Source of the DNA: AWTP1-13 sp033764875
Lineage (GTDB): Bacteria > Pseudomonadota > Alphaproteobacteria > Rhizobiales > Hyphomicrobiaceae
Reading direction: 5' to 3'
Assembly: GCA_033764875.1 (NCBI GenBank)
Contig: JANRIO010000134.1
Location: forward strand, 9,560 to 73,559
DNA length: 64,000 nt
Positions within the stretch are counted from its first letter, which is position 1; every line of letters begins with the position of its first letter. Both the position numbers and the translations under genes were made by a program. The notes below the pieces were generated by a model. The model did not search any database. It was not told where the DNA came from and was given only the letters and a program-made list of their open reading frames with translations. Below, piece by piece: positions 8,943-16,984 of this stretch.

Positions 8943-10130
8943 ATGTGCGTGGAAAATGTTGCGTCCGACGCAACGGACGAAGAGCCACCAACTGACCCCG
9001 CGCCGAAGCGCTCCGGTGGCCCGCGGAAGAATAAACTCACAGCAGCCGCGTTCGAAGAGATGGCCCGGTCAACGCGCGCGTTGACCCAACAGCTGTGGGC
9101 GTCCCGCAAGCGCCAACTGCTCCTAGCAGCGATGGAGGACGAAAACCTCCCGCGCTCAGCGGTGCGCGTGCTTGAGCGCCTGCTCGACTATGCAAACCAG
9201 GAGAGGCATGGCTACGCTTTTGTCCGCGTTACAACCCTTGCTTTGGGCAAAGGTCCCGAGCGGAAGCCGCTGGCCGAGCGAACCGCGCACAATTCGCTGA
9301 GCGCACTTGAAGAAGGCCGCTACATCGCCACCCAGCGTCAACACAAGGGTACGCAGCGCTGCAGCCGCTACCACTTCCCGCCGATCGCGAGCGGCATCAT
9401 GCCGGGCGATGAGGGCCCAGGATCAGACTGCAAAACAGACTGCAATTCAGACTGCAATTCAGACTGCGCTGCGATGCAGTCTGCAGACTGCAAAGTCGAG
9501 CAGAACCAGACTGCAACAGTGGTGCAGTCTGAAAGAGAACCTATCTCACTGAATCCGTCCAAAGATAACCAAACGACAACCCGACCCGCCCCTTCCGAGC
9601 CTGTGGCTGATGTCGGCGATGTTCCCAGAATTGACGGACAAGAGCGCCCAGCCCTATCGGCGAACCCGTTCGAGGGCGACGAGACGCTGATCCCGTTCTC
9701 GCCGGTCACGAACCTGTTGCAGCAGGCGACCGCGGGCGTCACGAACGCCGAACAGATCGATGGTCCTAGGCTTCCGCTGTCTGCCTCCCTTCGCGTGCTC
9801 GGGCACGACCTCTGCGTCGATGTCGAGAAGACCTACACGCTGTTCAAGATCAAGTCGGCTGGCAAGGTGATCCGAGACCCAACGAGATACGTGGCGAAGA
9901 TGATGTACGAAGAGGCGGCGAAGAGAGATGGCGTCCCGATCGCCCTGCTCAAGAAGGCCGTGAAGGGGGACCACAAATCACGCGCTGCGGCCCAGGCCGA
10001 GGCAGTCGGCACGCGGCTGCCAAGCCGCACCGCGCCCGCCCATTCGCCCGCGAAATCGGACGCAAGAGGGCTTCAGGCGGCCCTCGCGGGCTGGGAGGCC
10101 TCCGTAAAACGCGGCCGAGGCAGGTCGTGA
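8943..10130 (+). CDS. replication-initiator-like protein with internal iterons
   Basis: A 395-residue protein. Residues about 55-150 look like a helix-turn-helix domain of phage replication proteins: NLPRSAVRVLERLLDYAN, then alternation of strands with TAHNSLSALEEGRYI and RYHFPP. Residues 161-196 are encoded by a block of repeated 9-mers (see 9424-9531). A Pro/Ser-rich linker and a C-terminal domain about 255-370 follow (DVEKTYTLFKIKSAGKVI, RYVAKMMYEEAAKRDG). A lambda O-like organisation, with origin repeats inside the initiator gene, fits well; the family call is inferred. The next gene's GTG overlaps its TGA. Confidence 0.65.
   Translation: MCVENVASDATDEEPPTDPAPKRSGGPRKNKLTAAAFEEMARSTRALTQQLWASRKRQLLLAAMEDENLPRSAVRVLERLLDYANQERHGYAFVRVTTLALGKGPERKPLAERTAHNSLSALEEGRYIATQRQHKGTQRCSRYHFPPIASGIMPGDEGPGSDCKTDCNSDCNSDCAAMQSADCKVEQNQTATVVQSEREPISLNPSKDNQTTTRPAPSEPVADVGDVPRIDGQERPALSANPFEGDETLIPFSPVTNLLQQATAGVTNAEQIDGPRLPLSASLRVLGHDLCVDVEKTYTLFKIKSAGKVIRDPTRYVAKMMYEEAAKRDGVPIALLKKAVKGDHKSRAAAQAEAVGTRLPSRTAPAHSPAKSDARGLQAALAGWEASVKRGRGRS
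9424..9531. repeat. iteron cluster, candidate replication origin
   Basis: The 9-mer CAGACTGCA occurs at 9424, 9436, 9448, 9484 and 9507, with a one-base variant at 9460. The reverse complement TGCAGTCTG occurs at 9475 and 9523. The first four copies have an exact 12-base period, producing a four-residue protein repeat (S/T-D-C-x). Copies at 9475 and 9484 abut to form a perfect 18-bp palindrome. Direct iterons plus a palindrome inside a replication-like gene resemble a lambdoid or plasmid origin. Initiator binding is inference. Confidence 0.75.
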
Positions 10131-10372
10131 AGCGAGACCCTGTCGACGAGCTAGCCCGGCTCCTTGAGCAGCGACCGCTCGACCCGTGCGGCGCTAGCAC
10201 GAGAGCCGGCACGCCGTGCAAGCGCCTGGGCCGCGGGGCTGGCGGCCGATGTCCCAATCACGGCGGTGGCTCGACCGGGCCCAAGACAGCCGAGGGGAAG
10301 GCTCGCATCGCCGCAGCGGCGCGAGCGCGATGGCAGCGATGGCGGGCGGCGAGGCAGGGGAGCGAAGTTTGA
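10127..10372 (+). CDS. HGGxSTG-domain small protein
   Basis: An 81-residue phage-type protein with CGASTRAGTPCKR, a second Cys in GGRCPNHGG and the hallmark HGGGSTGPKTAEGKARI, followed by an Arg/Ala helix. Such short HGGxSTG proteins are widespread in prophages; two Cys and a CxNHGG suggest zinc binding, which is inference. The start is GTG at 10127, overlapping the stop of the replication-like gene, so translation is probably coupled. Confidence 0.8.
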   Translation: MKRDPVDELARLLEQRPLDPCGASTRAGTPCKRLGRGAGGRCPNHGGGSTGPKTAEGKARIAAAARARWQRWRAARQGSEV

Positions 10373-10653
10373 CCCAACCTTGACGACCCGCGCGCGCGCG
10401 TCATGAGGTTTCACTTCGCGACGGAGAAGTCATCCGCCGCCGGCCATTGAATCGCGGCGCCAATTTGGGGGCGTGAGCATCTGGCCCACAAGGTGGCCCA
10501 CAACGCAGCCAGCGCCGGCCGGATCTGCGCCGGCGAGAGGTTCGATCGTCCGAAACCGGACGACTATCCATGAGTTTTTTGATCGGCTGCGCTAGATTTC
10601 GGTTGCCAAATCGCTCGAATAATCAAATCAATATTCTGGAAATTGGAGGCCGA

Positions 10654-10998
10654 ATGGAGCGCCAATCGATGCTGGATTGGAAAAAGCTGCCCGAAAAGAA
10701 GAAGCGCGCGATCTTCGGGATCGACGGCCGCACCACGGTGGGCAGGCGCATGCGGAGGATCGAGAAAGAGATCGTCGCCGCGCTCGGCCGCGAGCCGTCC
10801 GAGAGCGACCGTTTTTTCGTGAAGCGGGCCGTCAGCCTGAAGCTTCGCCTCGATATCGCCGAGGCCGAGTTCGGAAAGTCGCCGACGAAGGCGCAGTGGC
10901 GCGAGTACATCAGGCTCAACGAGACGCTGGACCGCCAGCTGCGGCTCCTCGGCTTCCGGCCGACGACGGTCCCGGTGAAGAACGTGCCGAAAGCCTGA
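10654..10998 (+). CDS. element-encoded hypothetical protein
   Basis: A 114-residue, strongly basic helical protein (start MERQSMLDWKKLPEK). The ATG at 10654 has an excellent GGAGG six bases upstream; an in-frame start at 10570 would add 28 residues without a Shine-Dalgarno. No family recognised. Its stop lies eight bases before the DUF2280 gene, so they are co-transcribed. The 280 bases upstream (10373-10653) hold no gene and are a likely late-type promoter region. Confidence 0.6.
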   Translation: MERQSMLDWKKLPEKKKRAIFGIDGRTTVGRRMRRIEKEIVAALGREPSESDRFFVKRAVSLKLRLDIAEAEFGKSPTKAQWREYIRLNETLDRQLRLLGFRPTTVPVKNVPKA

Positions 10999-11003
10999 CC
11001 CGA

Positions 11004-11513
11004 ATGGCGCGCCCGAGCAAACTTTCCGAGGCCGTGAAAACCCGCATCGTCACGGGCTTGGCATGTTTCGAGGCTCCGTCCGCGATCGCGGAGGCAATCC
11101 TAGCGGAGTTCGGAGTCGCCGTGTCGCGGCAGCTTGTTTCGGGATACGACCCCGGGACAGCCGCCGGGAAACGGCTTGCTGCACGGTGGCAGTCACTCTT
11201 TCAGGAGACCCGCGCGCGCTACACGTCGGATGTTGCGGAAGTCGCGGTCGCGCATCACGCCGTGCGCATGCGCCGACTTGAGGCTCTGTATCACCGCGCC
11301 GAAGCGGCCGGGGAGCTCGCGCTCGCTGCGGCGCTGCTCGAGCAGGCCGCCAAAGACGCCGGGGGTGCTTTCACCAATCGCCGCGCTGTCGACGCCACCC
11401 TGGCCCACCGGCCGCCCGTGCCAACCTTTCCGGACGGGGTGTCCGACCTCGAGGCCGCGCGGATTTTCGGCGAATTCATCCTCGAGGACCGGCTCGCGGC
11501 GGGGATCAATTAG
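11004..11513 (+). CDS. DUF2280 phage protein, small-terminase-like
   Basis: A 169-residue protein matching the DUF2280 pattern: KTRIVTGLACFEAPSAIAEAI, then EFGVAVSRQLVSGYDP, and a C-terminal KDAGGAFTNRR. In complete phages DUF2280 proteins lie directly before the large terminase gene and are taken to be the small subunit that recognises packaging sites. Here no large terminase follows; the next genes are unknowns and then the tape measure. If functional, it could direct packaging into a helper phage, which is inference. Confidence 0.82.
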   Translation: MARPSKLSEAVKTRIVTGLACFEAPSAIAEAILAEFGVAVSRQLVSGYDPGTAAGKRLAARWQSLFQETRARYTSDVAEVAVAHHAVRMRRLEALYHRAEAAGELALAAALLEQAAKDAGGAFTNRRAVDATLAHRPPVPTFPDGVSDLEAARIFGEFILEDRLAAGIN

Positions 11514-11539
11514 GAGCGGCCCAGGCGGCCGAAACTGCC

Positions 11540-12400
11540 ATGAAGACGAAGACCATTCGGAACAGGCAGGTGGTGGAGTTCCCCGTCGCCGTGGCGCACT
11601 CGTGCAATCTGCCGGGCGTGCACCTTCCGTGGGGCGCTTACGAGGCCCTGCTCTCGGCACTCGACAAGCCCGTGGCTACGCGTGCGAAACTCGAGGCTGC
11701 CGGGCGACACACGCCCGCCGGCGTGAAGGCCGAGACGCGCCGCGCCGCTCTGCGCGACCTCGTGCCCGCAGTTCGCAGGGCGCAGGACGCGATTGCCACG
11801 GCGCGGGCCGAGCAGCAGTCAATCCGCTCGAAGATGGTCGCCAAGCCGCTCGACGACAGTCCCACCGCGTTTCTCCGCCGGCAGGAAATGCGCCAGCACC
11901 TTAAGACCCTCGCGCCCGCGGCGCAGGCGGCCTTGCTCTCGGGGCTCGGTAATCCCGAATTCGTCGCGGCAGCGGCGGAAATGCCCCCCGAGTTGAGCGG
12001 GCTCAGCCCGGCGCAGCACGAGCGTGCCGTAACTCTGACCCTGCAGGCGTCATTTCCGGCCGAGGTCAAACAGATCCAGGACATCGACGAATGCATCGCC
12101 GCGGTCGACAGCGCGCTGCGGCTCATCGGCCTCGAGACCCCCGCCGACACCGGGATCTCGCGCGATGCCCTCGAGCGCCTCGCCGCGGTGCAGCCCAACG
12201 TTCTCGCCGAAGCCGCCGCAGATGCCGACAAGGCCGAGGAGCTGCTTCGCCAGTACGTCGATCCGACGCGTGACGATCGCGTCGCGCGGATCGCCGAGGA
12301 GACGGGCCTGCCGCGCTCAGATGCCCACGGCGAACGCGAAGAGCGGCGCAAGGCCCTCAGGGCAGTGCTTGCCGACACCGACCCGCCAGCGGCGGCGTGA
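11540..12400 (+). CDS. hypothetical phage protein upstream of tape measure
   Basis: A 286-residue, Ala-rich, mainly helical protein starting MKTKTIRNRQ. It sits where head or tail genes would lie in a complete phage. No capsid, portal or tail-tube motif is visible. The C-terminus contains RIAEETGLPRSDAHGEREERRKA. It is the first gene of a closely spaced group ending in the tape-measure gene. It may be a tail-assembly factor, judged by position only. Confidence 0.6.
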   Translation: MKTKTIRNRQVVEFPVAVAHSCNLPGVHLPWGAYEALLSALDKPVATRAKLEAAGRHTPAGVKAETRRAALRDLVPAVRRAQDAIATARAEQQSIRSKMVAKPLDDSPTAFLRRQEMRQHLKTLAPAAQAALLSGLGNPEFVAAAAEMPPELSGLSPAQHERAVTLTLQASFPAEVKQIQDIDECIAAVDSALRLIGLETPADTGISRDALERLAAVQPNVLAEAAADADKAEELLRQYVDPTRDDRVARIAEETGLPRSDAHGEREERRKALRAVLADTDPPAAA

Positions 12401-12430
12401 CCTCCACCACATCCAACAGGAGCAGACAAC

Positions 12431-12631
12431 ATGGACCCCATGGCCAACCGGAAGAAGTCGCCGCCCCCCGAGAAGTTGTACAAGACCGCGAACATCGGCG
12501 GCACCGGCGGCGCCGGCATCATGCCCGGCACGCCCGAGGACCGCGACACGCGTCCCCGCGGCCGCACGCCGCCGAAGCCTGCGATGCAACAAACTGCGGC
12601 GATCCGCAGCGGGCTGCGGAAAGGCCGCTGA
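12431..12631 (+). CDS. small hypothetical protein
   Basis: A 66-residue protein rich in Gly, Pro, Arg and Lys, probably unstructured (ANIGGTGGAGIMPGTPEDR). The start is supported by AGGAG eight bases before the ATG. It lies five bases ahead of the next small gene. Function unknown; tail-assembly chaperone genes often sit here in phages, but no frameshift signal or homology supports that. Confidence 0.5.
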   Translation: MDPMANRKKSPPPEKLYKTANIGGTGGAGIMPGTPEDRDTRPRGRTPPKPAMQQTAAIRSGLRKGR

Positions 12632-12635
12632 CGCC

Positions 12636-12803
12636 ATGTCCGTCGTGCACGCGGTGAAGCAAGCCCAGCGGCCCCTACGCGTCTACGAAGCGCTGGCTGT
12701 CCCGGTGTGGACTGGGCTTCTCGATGCGCAGGGACGGCCGATCATGCGCACTCCGGAGCCGCGACGGATCGGCTTTCTGTCATCGGAGGACCGACGTGCC
12801 TAA
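12636..12803 (+). CDS. small hypothetical protein overlapping tape-measure start
   Basis: A 55-residue protein (start MSVVHAVKQAQRPLR) with WTGLLDAQGRPI and RTPEPRRIGFL segments that look like short beta strands. It overlaps the tape-measure GTG by eight bases and carries that gene's Shine-Dalgarno (GGAGGA) within its codons, so the two are coupled. No family recognised. Confidence 0.55.
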   Translation: MSVVHAVKQAQRPLRVYEALAVPVWTGLLDAQGRPIMRTPEPRRIGFLSSEDRRA

Positions 12804-15426
12804 CGACATCGCAGCCCTCGGCCTCTCGGTCGATAGCTCGCCCGTGGCTAAAGCCACGAGCGAGCTGCAGGACTTCGCGCAGAGCGCCAAGACAGCCGAG
12901 ACCGCGGCAACGGGACTCGGTCAAGGCACTGCGCAGGCAGGCGTAGCGACGCAGGCCATGGCACAGAACGTCAACCGCGCCGTCGCGCAAGCCCAAGCGC
13001 TCAACCGCACGCTTGCCGCGAACGCTCGGCAGGCCGGGCTCTCCGGCTACGCCCTGACCAACCTCGGTTACCAGATCAACGATGTCGCGACGCAGGCTCT
13101 GTCCGGTGTCGGCGCGTTCCAGATCCTCGCGCAGCAAGGCGGGCAGGTTTATCAGATCTTGGCATCAGCGAACGGCGGCGTCGGCGGCGCTCTCTCAGAC
13201 CTGAGCGCTAGGCTCGCAGCGATCGTCACGCCGGCCCGGCTAGCTGGCGGGACCCTCGCGACGGCGTTCGTCACGGCAGCCGTAGCCGCAAAGCAGTATG
13301 CCGACGCCCAAGAGCAGATCAGGCTCGGCCTCATCGGTATGGGCTCAGCTGCGGGCATCACCGAGGCGGCCGTTCGCGCCATCTCGCTGTCGGTCGCACA
13401 GGCCGGCAAGGCGACAGTGACCGATGCGCAGCAGGTTGTGCTCGCGCTCGCCAGCACCGGCAAGATCACGGAGGACGTGGCGAAGCAAGCCGCTATGGCC
13501 GCTGCGGGCCTCGGCCGCATCTTCGGCGAGAACACTGCGGAGGCCGGCGCTCGCCTCGCCAAGGCGCTTGCAGATCCGGCGCGTGGGGTGGACGATCTCA
13601 ATGCGCGCCTCGCCGTGTGGGACAATAGGCAGGCCGACCTGACGCGCACACTCGCCGCGAGCGGCCAGACCCTGGGCGCGCAGCAGATCATCATGCAGGG
13701 CGTGACGGCTCGCGTACAGCAGGCCGAACAGGTGACGACAGGATGGGCGGCCGCCTGGCTCAAGGCGAAGGCCGCTGCCAGCGAGTACTGGGATGCAGTG
13801 TCCCGCGGCACGGCGCGCATGGCCGGCTTGGGCACGGCCGAGGAACAGCTCGCCGACGCGCTGAAGAACCTCGCCGACGCGGAGCGGCTGGCATACTCGC
13901 CGGGCAATGATCCGGGGACCTTCAACATGGCGAAGGCCGACGCGATCGCGCGGTATCGCGCCGAGGTCGAGCGCCTGACGGCCGCGATCAAGCGGACGAA
14001 GGACGAGGCCGAATCCACGGCGGCGGGCGTGTTCTCGGAGAAGATCGGCGCCATCGTGAGATCTGTCGTCCCTGACGACAGCACCCGCATCGGCCTTGAG
14101 GCCCAGGTCAAGGAGCTGGAGACGCTGCTCTCTCAGCTCAAGGACCTGAATCGCCTCGCGCCCGCCGTGGGCGCCAACCTCGGCAAGGCGCTCGAGATGA
14201 TGAAGCAGAAGGCCGATGCCTTCCTCGGCAGCTTCGACGTTTCGAGGCTCGAGCACGAGTTCGCGATGCTGAACATCGCGGCCAGATCGCCCGCAGAGCG
14301 GGGGCAGATCGCGTACAACCAGACCCGCGAACAGCAACTCCGCTCCGGCCGAACCAACGACGAAGCGACCGCGATGGGCGAGATGCGCCGCGCCGAGATC
14401 CTGAAGCAGGCTTCCATCGATCTGCTTCGCAACCAGCAGGCCCAGCTCCTTACAGCGCAGCAGAATGTGGACGTGTCGCGCATGGAGCTCGGGCTCGTCG
14501 GCGCCAACGCCGAGACGCAGGAACGCATCCGCGCCCAGACCCAGCTGCGGCAGCAGGCCGAGCAGGAGGCGCTCAGGCTCTACGGCGACAAGGATGCCTA
14601 TGACAAACGGCATCTCGAAGCCCTGCAGGGCGAGGCGGCGAAGCAGGCCGAGATCAATGCCCTCGTCCGGCAGCGCACCCTACTGCAGGACATACAATTC
14701 GAGCGCGCCCAGCTAGGCCGCACGACGCAGGAGCAGGAGGTCTATTCGCGCCTGAAGAGCGCCGGGATGCTCACCAACGGCGAGATCAAGGGCACGGCCG
14801 CTGAGGCCGCAGCGGCGCAGATCCGCCTGAACTACACCCTGCGGCAGTCGATCGACATGAGCCGCGAGTTCGCGTCGAGCTTCGTGCAGGACATGCTGCA
14901 GGGCAAGAGCGCGACCGAGGCGCTGGCGAACTCGCTCAACAAGCTCGCATCGAAGCTCGCCGATCTCGCCGTCGACAATGTCTTCGCAGCCATCTTCGGC
15001 GGCGCCGGCGGAACCGGCGCGCTTGGAGGGCTGCTCGGGGGCGGCATCAAAGCCGGCGGGGCCGCGCAGGTCCCAACCTTCCATTCCGGCGGCATCGTAG
15101 GCGTCAACGACAACAACCCGCCCAGGATCGTCGCGCCCGCGGCATTCGCCGGGGCCCGGCGCTACCACACGGGCGGAATTGCGGGCCTGATGCCCGGCGA
15201 AGTTCCGGCCATCCTCCAGAGGGGCGAGGTCGTTTTGCCCGTCAGCGGCGCTGGCAGGGGCATGGGCGGCGTGATCAATGCGCCCGTGACGATCGCCATC
15301 GATGCGCGCGGCGCTGAGCAGGCCTCCGTGACGAAGCTGATCGCGGCCGTGGCCGACCTCAAGGCCGAGCTGCCCAGGACCATCGTGAAGACGGTGCAAC
15401 AAGCGCAAGATCGGCGGGTAGTCTGA
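12796..15426 (+). CDS. phage tail tape-measure protein
   Basis: An 876-residue tape-measure protein of the lambda GpH / TMP_2 type, which in phages sets tail length and is ejected with the DNA. Features: an N-terminal region with LTNLGYQINDVATQALSG and FQILAQQGGQVYQIL, typical of the family, and a central apolar segment about 130-165. A long coiled coil (about 330-680) and a Gly-rich C-terminus with FHSGGIVGVND and GEVPAILQRGEVVLPV complete it. The start is GTG at 12796. It is full length and undisrupted although no tube, capsid or baseplate gene is recognised in the element. Confidence 0.93.
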   Translation: MPNDIAALGLSVDSSPVAKATSELQDFAQSAKTAETAATGLGQGTAQAGVATQAMAQNVNRAVAQAQALNRTLAANARQAGLSGYALTNLGYQINDVATQALSGVGAFQILAQQGGQVYQILASANGGVGGALSDLSARLAAIVTPARLAGGTLATAFVTAAVAAKQYADAQEQIRLGLIGMGSAAGITEAAVRAISLSVAQAGKATVTDAQQVVLALASTGKITEDVAKQAAMAAAGLGRIFGENTAEAGARLAKALADPARGVDDLNARLAVWDNRQADLTRTLAASGQTLGAQQIIMQGVTARVQQAEQVTTGWAAAWLKAKAAASEYWDAVSRGTARMAGLGTAEEQLADALKNLADAERLAYSPGNDPGTFNMAKADAIARYRAEVERLTAAIKRTKDEAESTAAGVFSEKIGAIVRSVVPDDSTRIGLEAQVKELETLLSQLKDLNRLAPAVGANLGKALEMMKQKADAFLGSFDVSRLEHEFAMLNIAARSPAERGQIAYNQTREQQLRSGRTNDEATAMGEMRRAEILKQASIDLLRNQQAQLLTAQQNVDVSRMELGLVGANAETQERIRAQTQLRQQAEQEALRLYGDKDAYDKRHLEALQGEAAKQAEINALVRQRTLLQDIQFERAQLGRTTQEQEVYSRLKSAGMLTNGEIKGTAAEAAAAQIRLNYTLRQSIDMSREFASSFVQDMLQGKSATEALANSLNKLASKLADLAVDNVFAAIFGGAGGTGALGGLLGGGIKAGGAAQVPTFHSGGIVGVNDNNPPRIVAPAAFAGARRYHTGGIAGLMPGEVPAILQRGEVVLPVSGAGRGMGGVINAPVTIAIDARGAEQASVTKLIAAVADLKAELPRTIVKTVQQAQDRRVV

Positions 15427-15695
15427 TGGCTGTCGTCGACCTCAAGGATCAGCGGACCTCGATCCTGGAACGCCTCGAGGCGATGGAGAAGCGGGTCGCG
15501 GAGCTCGAGCGGATGGCTCTGCACCAGCAGGTCGCGATCCTGCACCACGCCGAGGTCGTCCAGTCGTGGCTCGAAGCCGGCGCGATATTCGGAGCCATCT
15601 CCGCGGAGTTGCGCGCCCAAGGGGCTCGCCTGGAGGCCGTGGAGGCGCAGCAGGCCCGCGGCTGCCAGCTTAGAACCGAGATCGCATCGCCGTGA
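15426..15695 (+). CDS. small coiled-coil protein after tape measure
   Basis: An 89-residue helical protein beginning MAVVDLKDQRTSILERLEAMEKRV, with a clear heptad pattern over the first 35 residues and again near LEAVEAQQA. Its ATG shares a base with the tape-measure TGA (TGATG), so it is translationally coupled. Function unknown; a minor tail or partner protein is possible. Confidence 0.65.
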   Translation: MAVVDLKDQRTSILERLEAMEKRVAELERMALHQQVAILHHAEVVQSWLEAGAIFGAISAELRAQGARLEAVEAQQARGCQLRTEIASP

Positions 15696-15748
15696 GGGGC
15701 ATCCGACCCTCATCGGCAACCGGCGGGGCGTCCGACCCGCCGTGGACA

Positions 15749-15795
15749 GCGGACCGGGCTGCCGGTGGTTTCTCTGCGCTGGCAGCCCGGTCCGC
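15749..15795. other. strong perfect hairpin, 15-bp stem
   Basis: GCGGACCGGGCTGCC (15749-15763) is followed, after a 17-base loop, by its exact reverse complement (15781-15795). There is no T run. It lies between the coiled-coil gene and a small gene and is strong enough to block ribosomes or RNA decay, or to act as a terminator. Its role is not known. Confidence 0.65.
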
Positions 15796-15807
15796 GTTGG
15801 ATTGAAG

Positions 15808-16002
15808 ATGACCGACCAAGAGCAGATCGAGCGCGAGGCGCTTCGGCAGAGCCTCGCAAGGCTCGCGGAAACCGTGCGCCGGAACGGGAGAGGGGCGCGT
15901 CGCGATGCGCCGGCGCGCCCGCTCAGCTGGCACGAGCGCCACGAAGCTGAGCGGGAGGCCGCTGACGAGCGGCTCCGCTCGCTTGCCGAGGGCGAACGCT
16001 AG
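15808..16002 (+). CDS. small hypothetical protein
   Basis: A 64-residue, highly charged helical protein (start MTDQEQIEREALRQS) rich in Glu, Arg and Ala. No Shine-Dalgarno is obvious before the ATG at 15808, and the preceding hairpin may limit translation. No family recognised. The tail end of the rightward gene group; a short hairpin follows the stop. Confidence 0.45.
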   Translation: MTDQEQIEREALRQSLARLAETVRRNGRGARRDAPARPLSWHERHEAEREAADERLRSLAEGER

Positions 16003-16003
16003 C

Positions 16004-16022
16004 TTCGCGCTAGCGGCGCGAA
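16004..16022 (+). terminator. short GC hairpin at end of rightward operon
   Basis: TTCGCGC and GCGCGAA flank a five-base loop directly after the stop at 16002. No T run, so only a weak terminator candidate. Just downstream, CTTGTTAGCC (16031-16040) and GGCTCACAAG (16075-16084) form a 9/10 inverted repeat in front of the recombinase gene. Confidence 0.35.
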
Positions 16023-16111
16023 ACTCCTAACTTGTTAGCCGTTGACCGAGGCCATGCAAATCAGCGACTAAGCTGGCTCACAAGTCCGGCGCTAAATAGC
16101 GAGGCAAATCC

Positions 16112-16660
16112 ATGCGCAAAATCGGCTACGCGCGGGTGTCGAGCGCATCGCAGAATCTCGATCGGCAGATCGCCTCCCTTAGAGCGGAGTGGTGCGACGA
16201 GATCTTCCGTGAGAAGGCGAGCGGCAAGAGCCTGAAGGGCCGGCCTGAGCTCGAGAAGGCGATAGACAGCCTGGGCACTGGCGACATCTTGGTGCTCGCT
16301 GAATGGGACCGCGCGACCCGCTCGCTCTCAGACGGCATGGCCATCATCGAGCGCGTGCATAAGCGGGGAGCACTCATCAAAGTGCTCGACCGCGACTATC
16401 TCGATCTGACGAAGCCGATCAACCGCGGCATTCTCGCACTGCTCTCGGCTCTCGCCGAAGACGAGCGCCAACGAATCCTGGGTCGGGCCAACGAGGGACG
16501 CGCGGCCGCGAAGCGGAGAGGCCAGCACCTGGGCAGGAAGCCGAAGCTCACTGCGATCCAGGCGCAGCGTGCCCTGAAAATGATCGCCGAGGGCATGTCA
16601 CATCGGGAAGTTGGGCGCGAGATGAACGTACACCACTCGACTATTGGCCGGCTGGGCTGA
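16112..16660 (+). CDS. serine recombinase, resolvase/invertase family
   Basis: A 182-residue small serine recombinase. The N-terminal catalytic domain has YARVSS with nucleophile S10, the DRATRS arginine motif (67-71), and DLTKPINRGILALLSALAEDER. The C-terminal Hin-type helix-turn-helix (about 145-182) includes KMIAEGMSHREVGREMNVHHSTIGR. It could be a DNA invertase or a resolvase of multimers; the element shows no obvious invertible gene segment. The ATG at 16112 has GCGAGG upstream. An imperfect inverted repeat at 16031-16084 could be a binding site. Confidence 0.93.
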   Translation: MRKIGYARVSSASQNLDRQIASLRAEWCDEIFREKASGKSLKGRPELEKAIDSLGTGDILVLAEWDRATRSLSDGMAIIERVHKRGALIKVLDRDYLDLTKPINRGILALLSALAEDERQRILGRANEGRAAAKRRGQHLGRKPKLTAIQAQRALKMIAEGMSHREVGREMNVHHSTIGRLG

Positions 16661-16700
16661 TCCCCGCAATGCCGACTGTTGCTCGCGCTGTGCATTCACA

Positions 16701-16898
16701 TCAGTTCAGCAGTGGCCCCGGCGGTTGGCCGGCACCAAAAATGACCCTCGTCAGGGCAGCCGACCATTCCCCCGCGACCATATTCTTCGCGGCAATGTCT
16801 GCAGCATCGGTTTCAGTAGAAGCGCGAACGTATGCCACTCGCGTTAGTTTTGTCTGCTCTGCATCTTCGAAGTACTGAATTTTCCAAATCACTTGCAC
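16701..16898 (-). CDS. small hypothetical protein
   Basis: A 65-residue product with a GTG start: an N-terminal strand-like segment (VIWKIQYFEDAEQ), then RVAYVRASTETDAADIAAKNMV. The layout resembles short beta-beta-alpha proteins often found in phages. Convergent with the recombinase gene and 86 bases beyond the fic stop on the same strand. Composition is less GC-rich than the flanks, as in the Fic region. Unassigned and possibly not real. Confidence 0.4.
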   Translation of the reverse strand: MQVIWKIQYFEDAEQTKLTRVAYVRASTETDAADIAAKNMVAGEWSAALTRVIFGAGQPPGPLLN

Positions 16899-16984
16899 AG
16901 CTCTCTGGGATGAACACCGCAGGCGGTCCCGCTCCGCATGCGAAATGGAATTGGTGTCGCCACCTCGCCTATGGGCATCTCAGC

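Noticed and set aside
9424..9531. Repeat cluster considered as a CRISPR array
   Set aside because: Repeats are 9 bases with 3-base gaps and lie inside a coding frame; no spacers of CRISPR length and no cas genes.
10390..10402. Alternating GC run (CGCGCGCGCG)
   Set aside because: Short and explained by the high GC content; no second feature around it.
16112..16660. Recombinase considered as a tail-fibre invertase with an invertible segment
   Set aside because: No pair of inverted crossover-like sites flanking a fibre gene was seen, and there is no fibre gene in the element.
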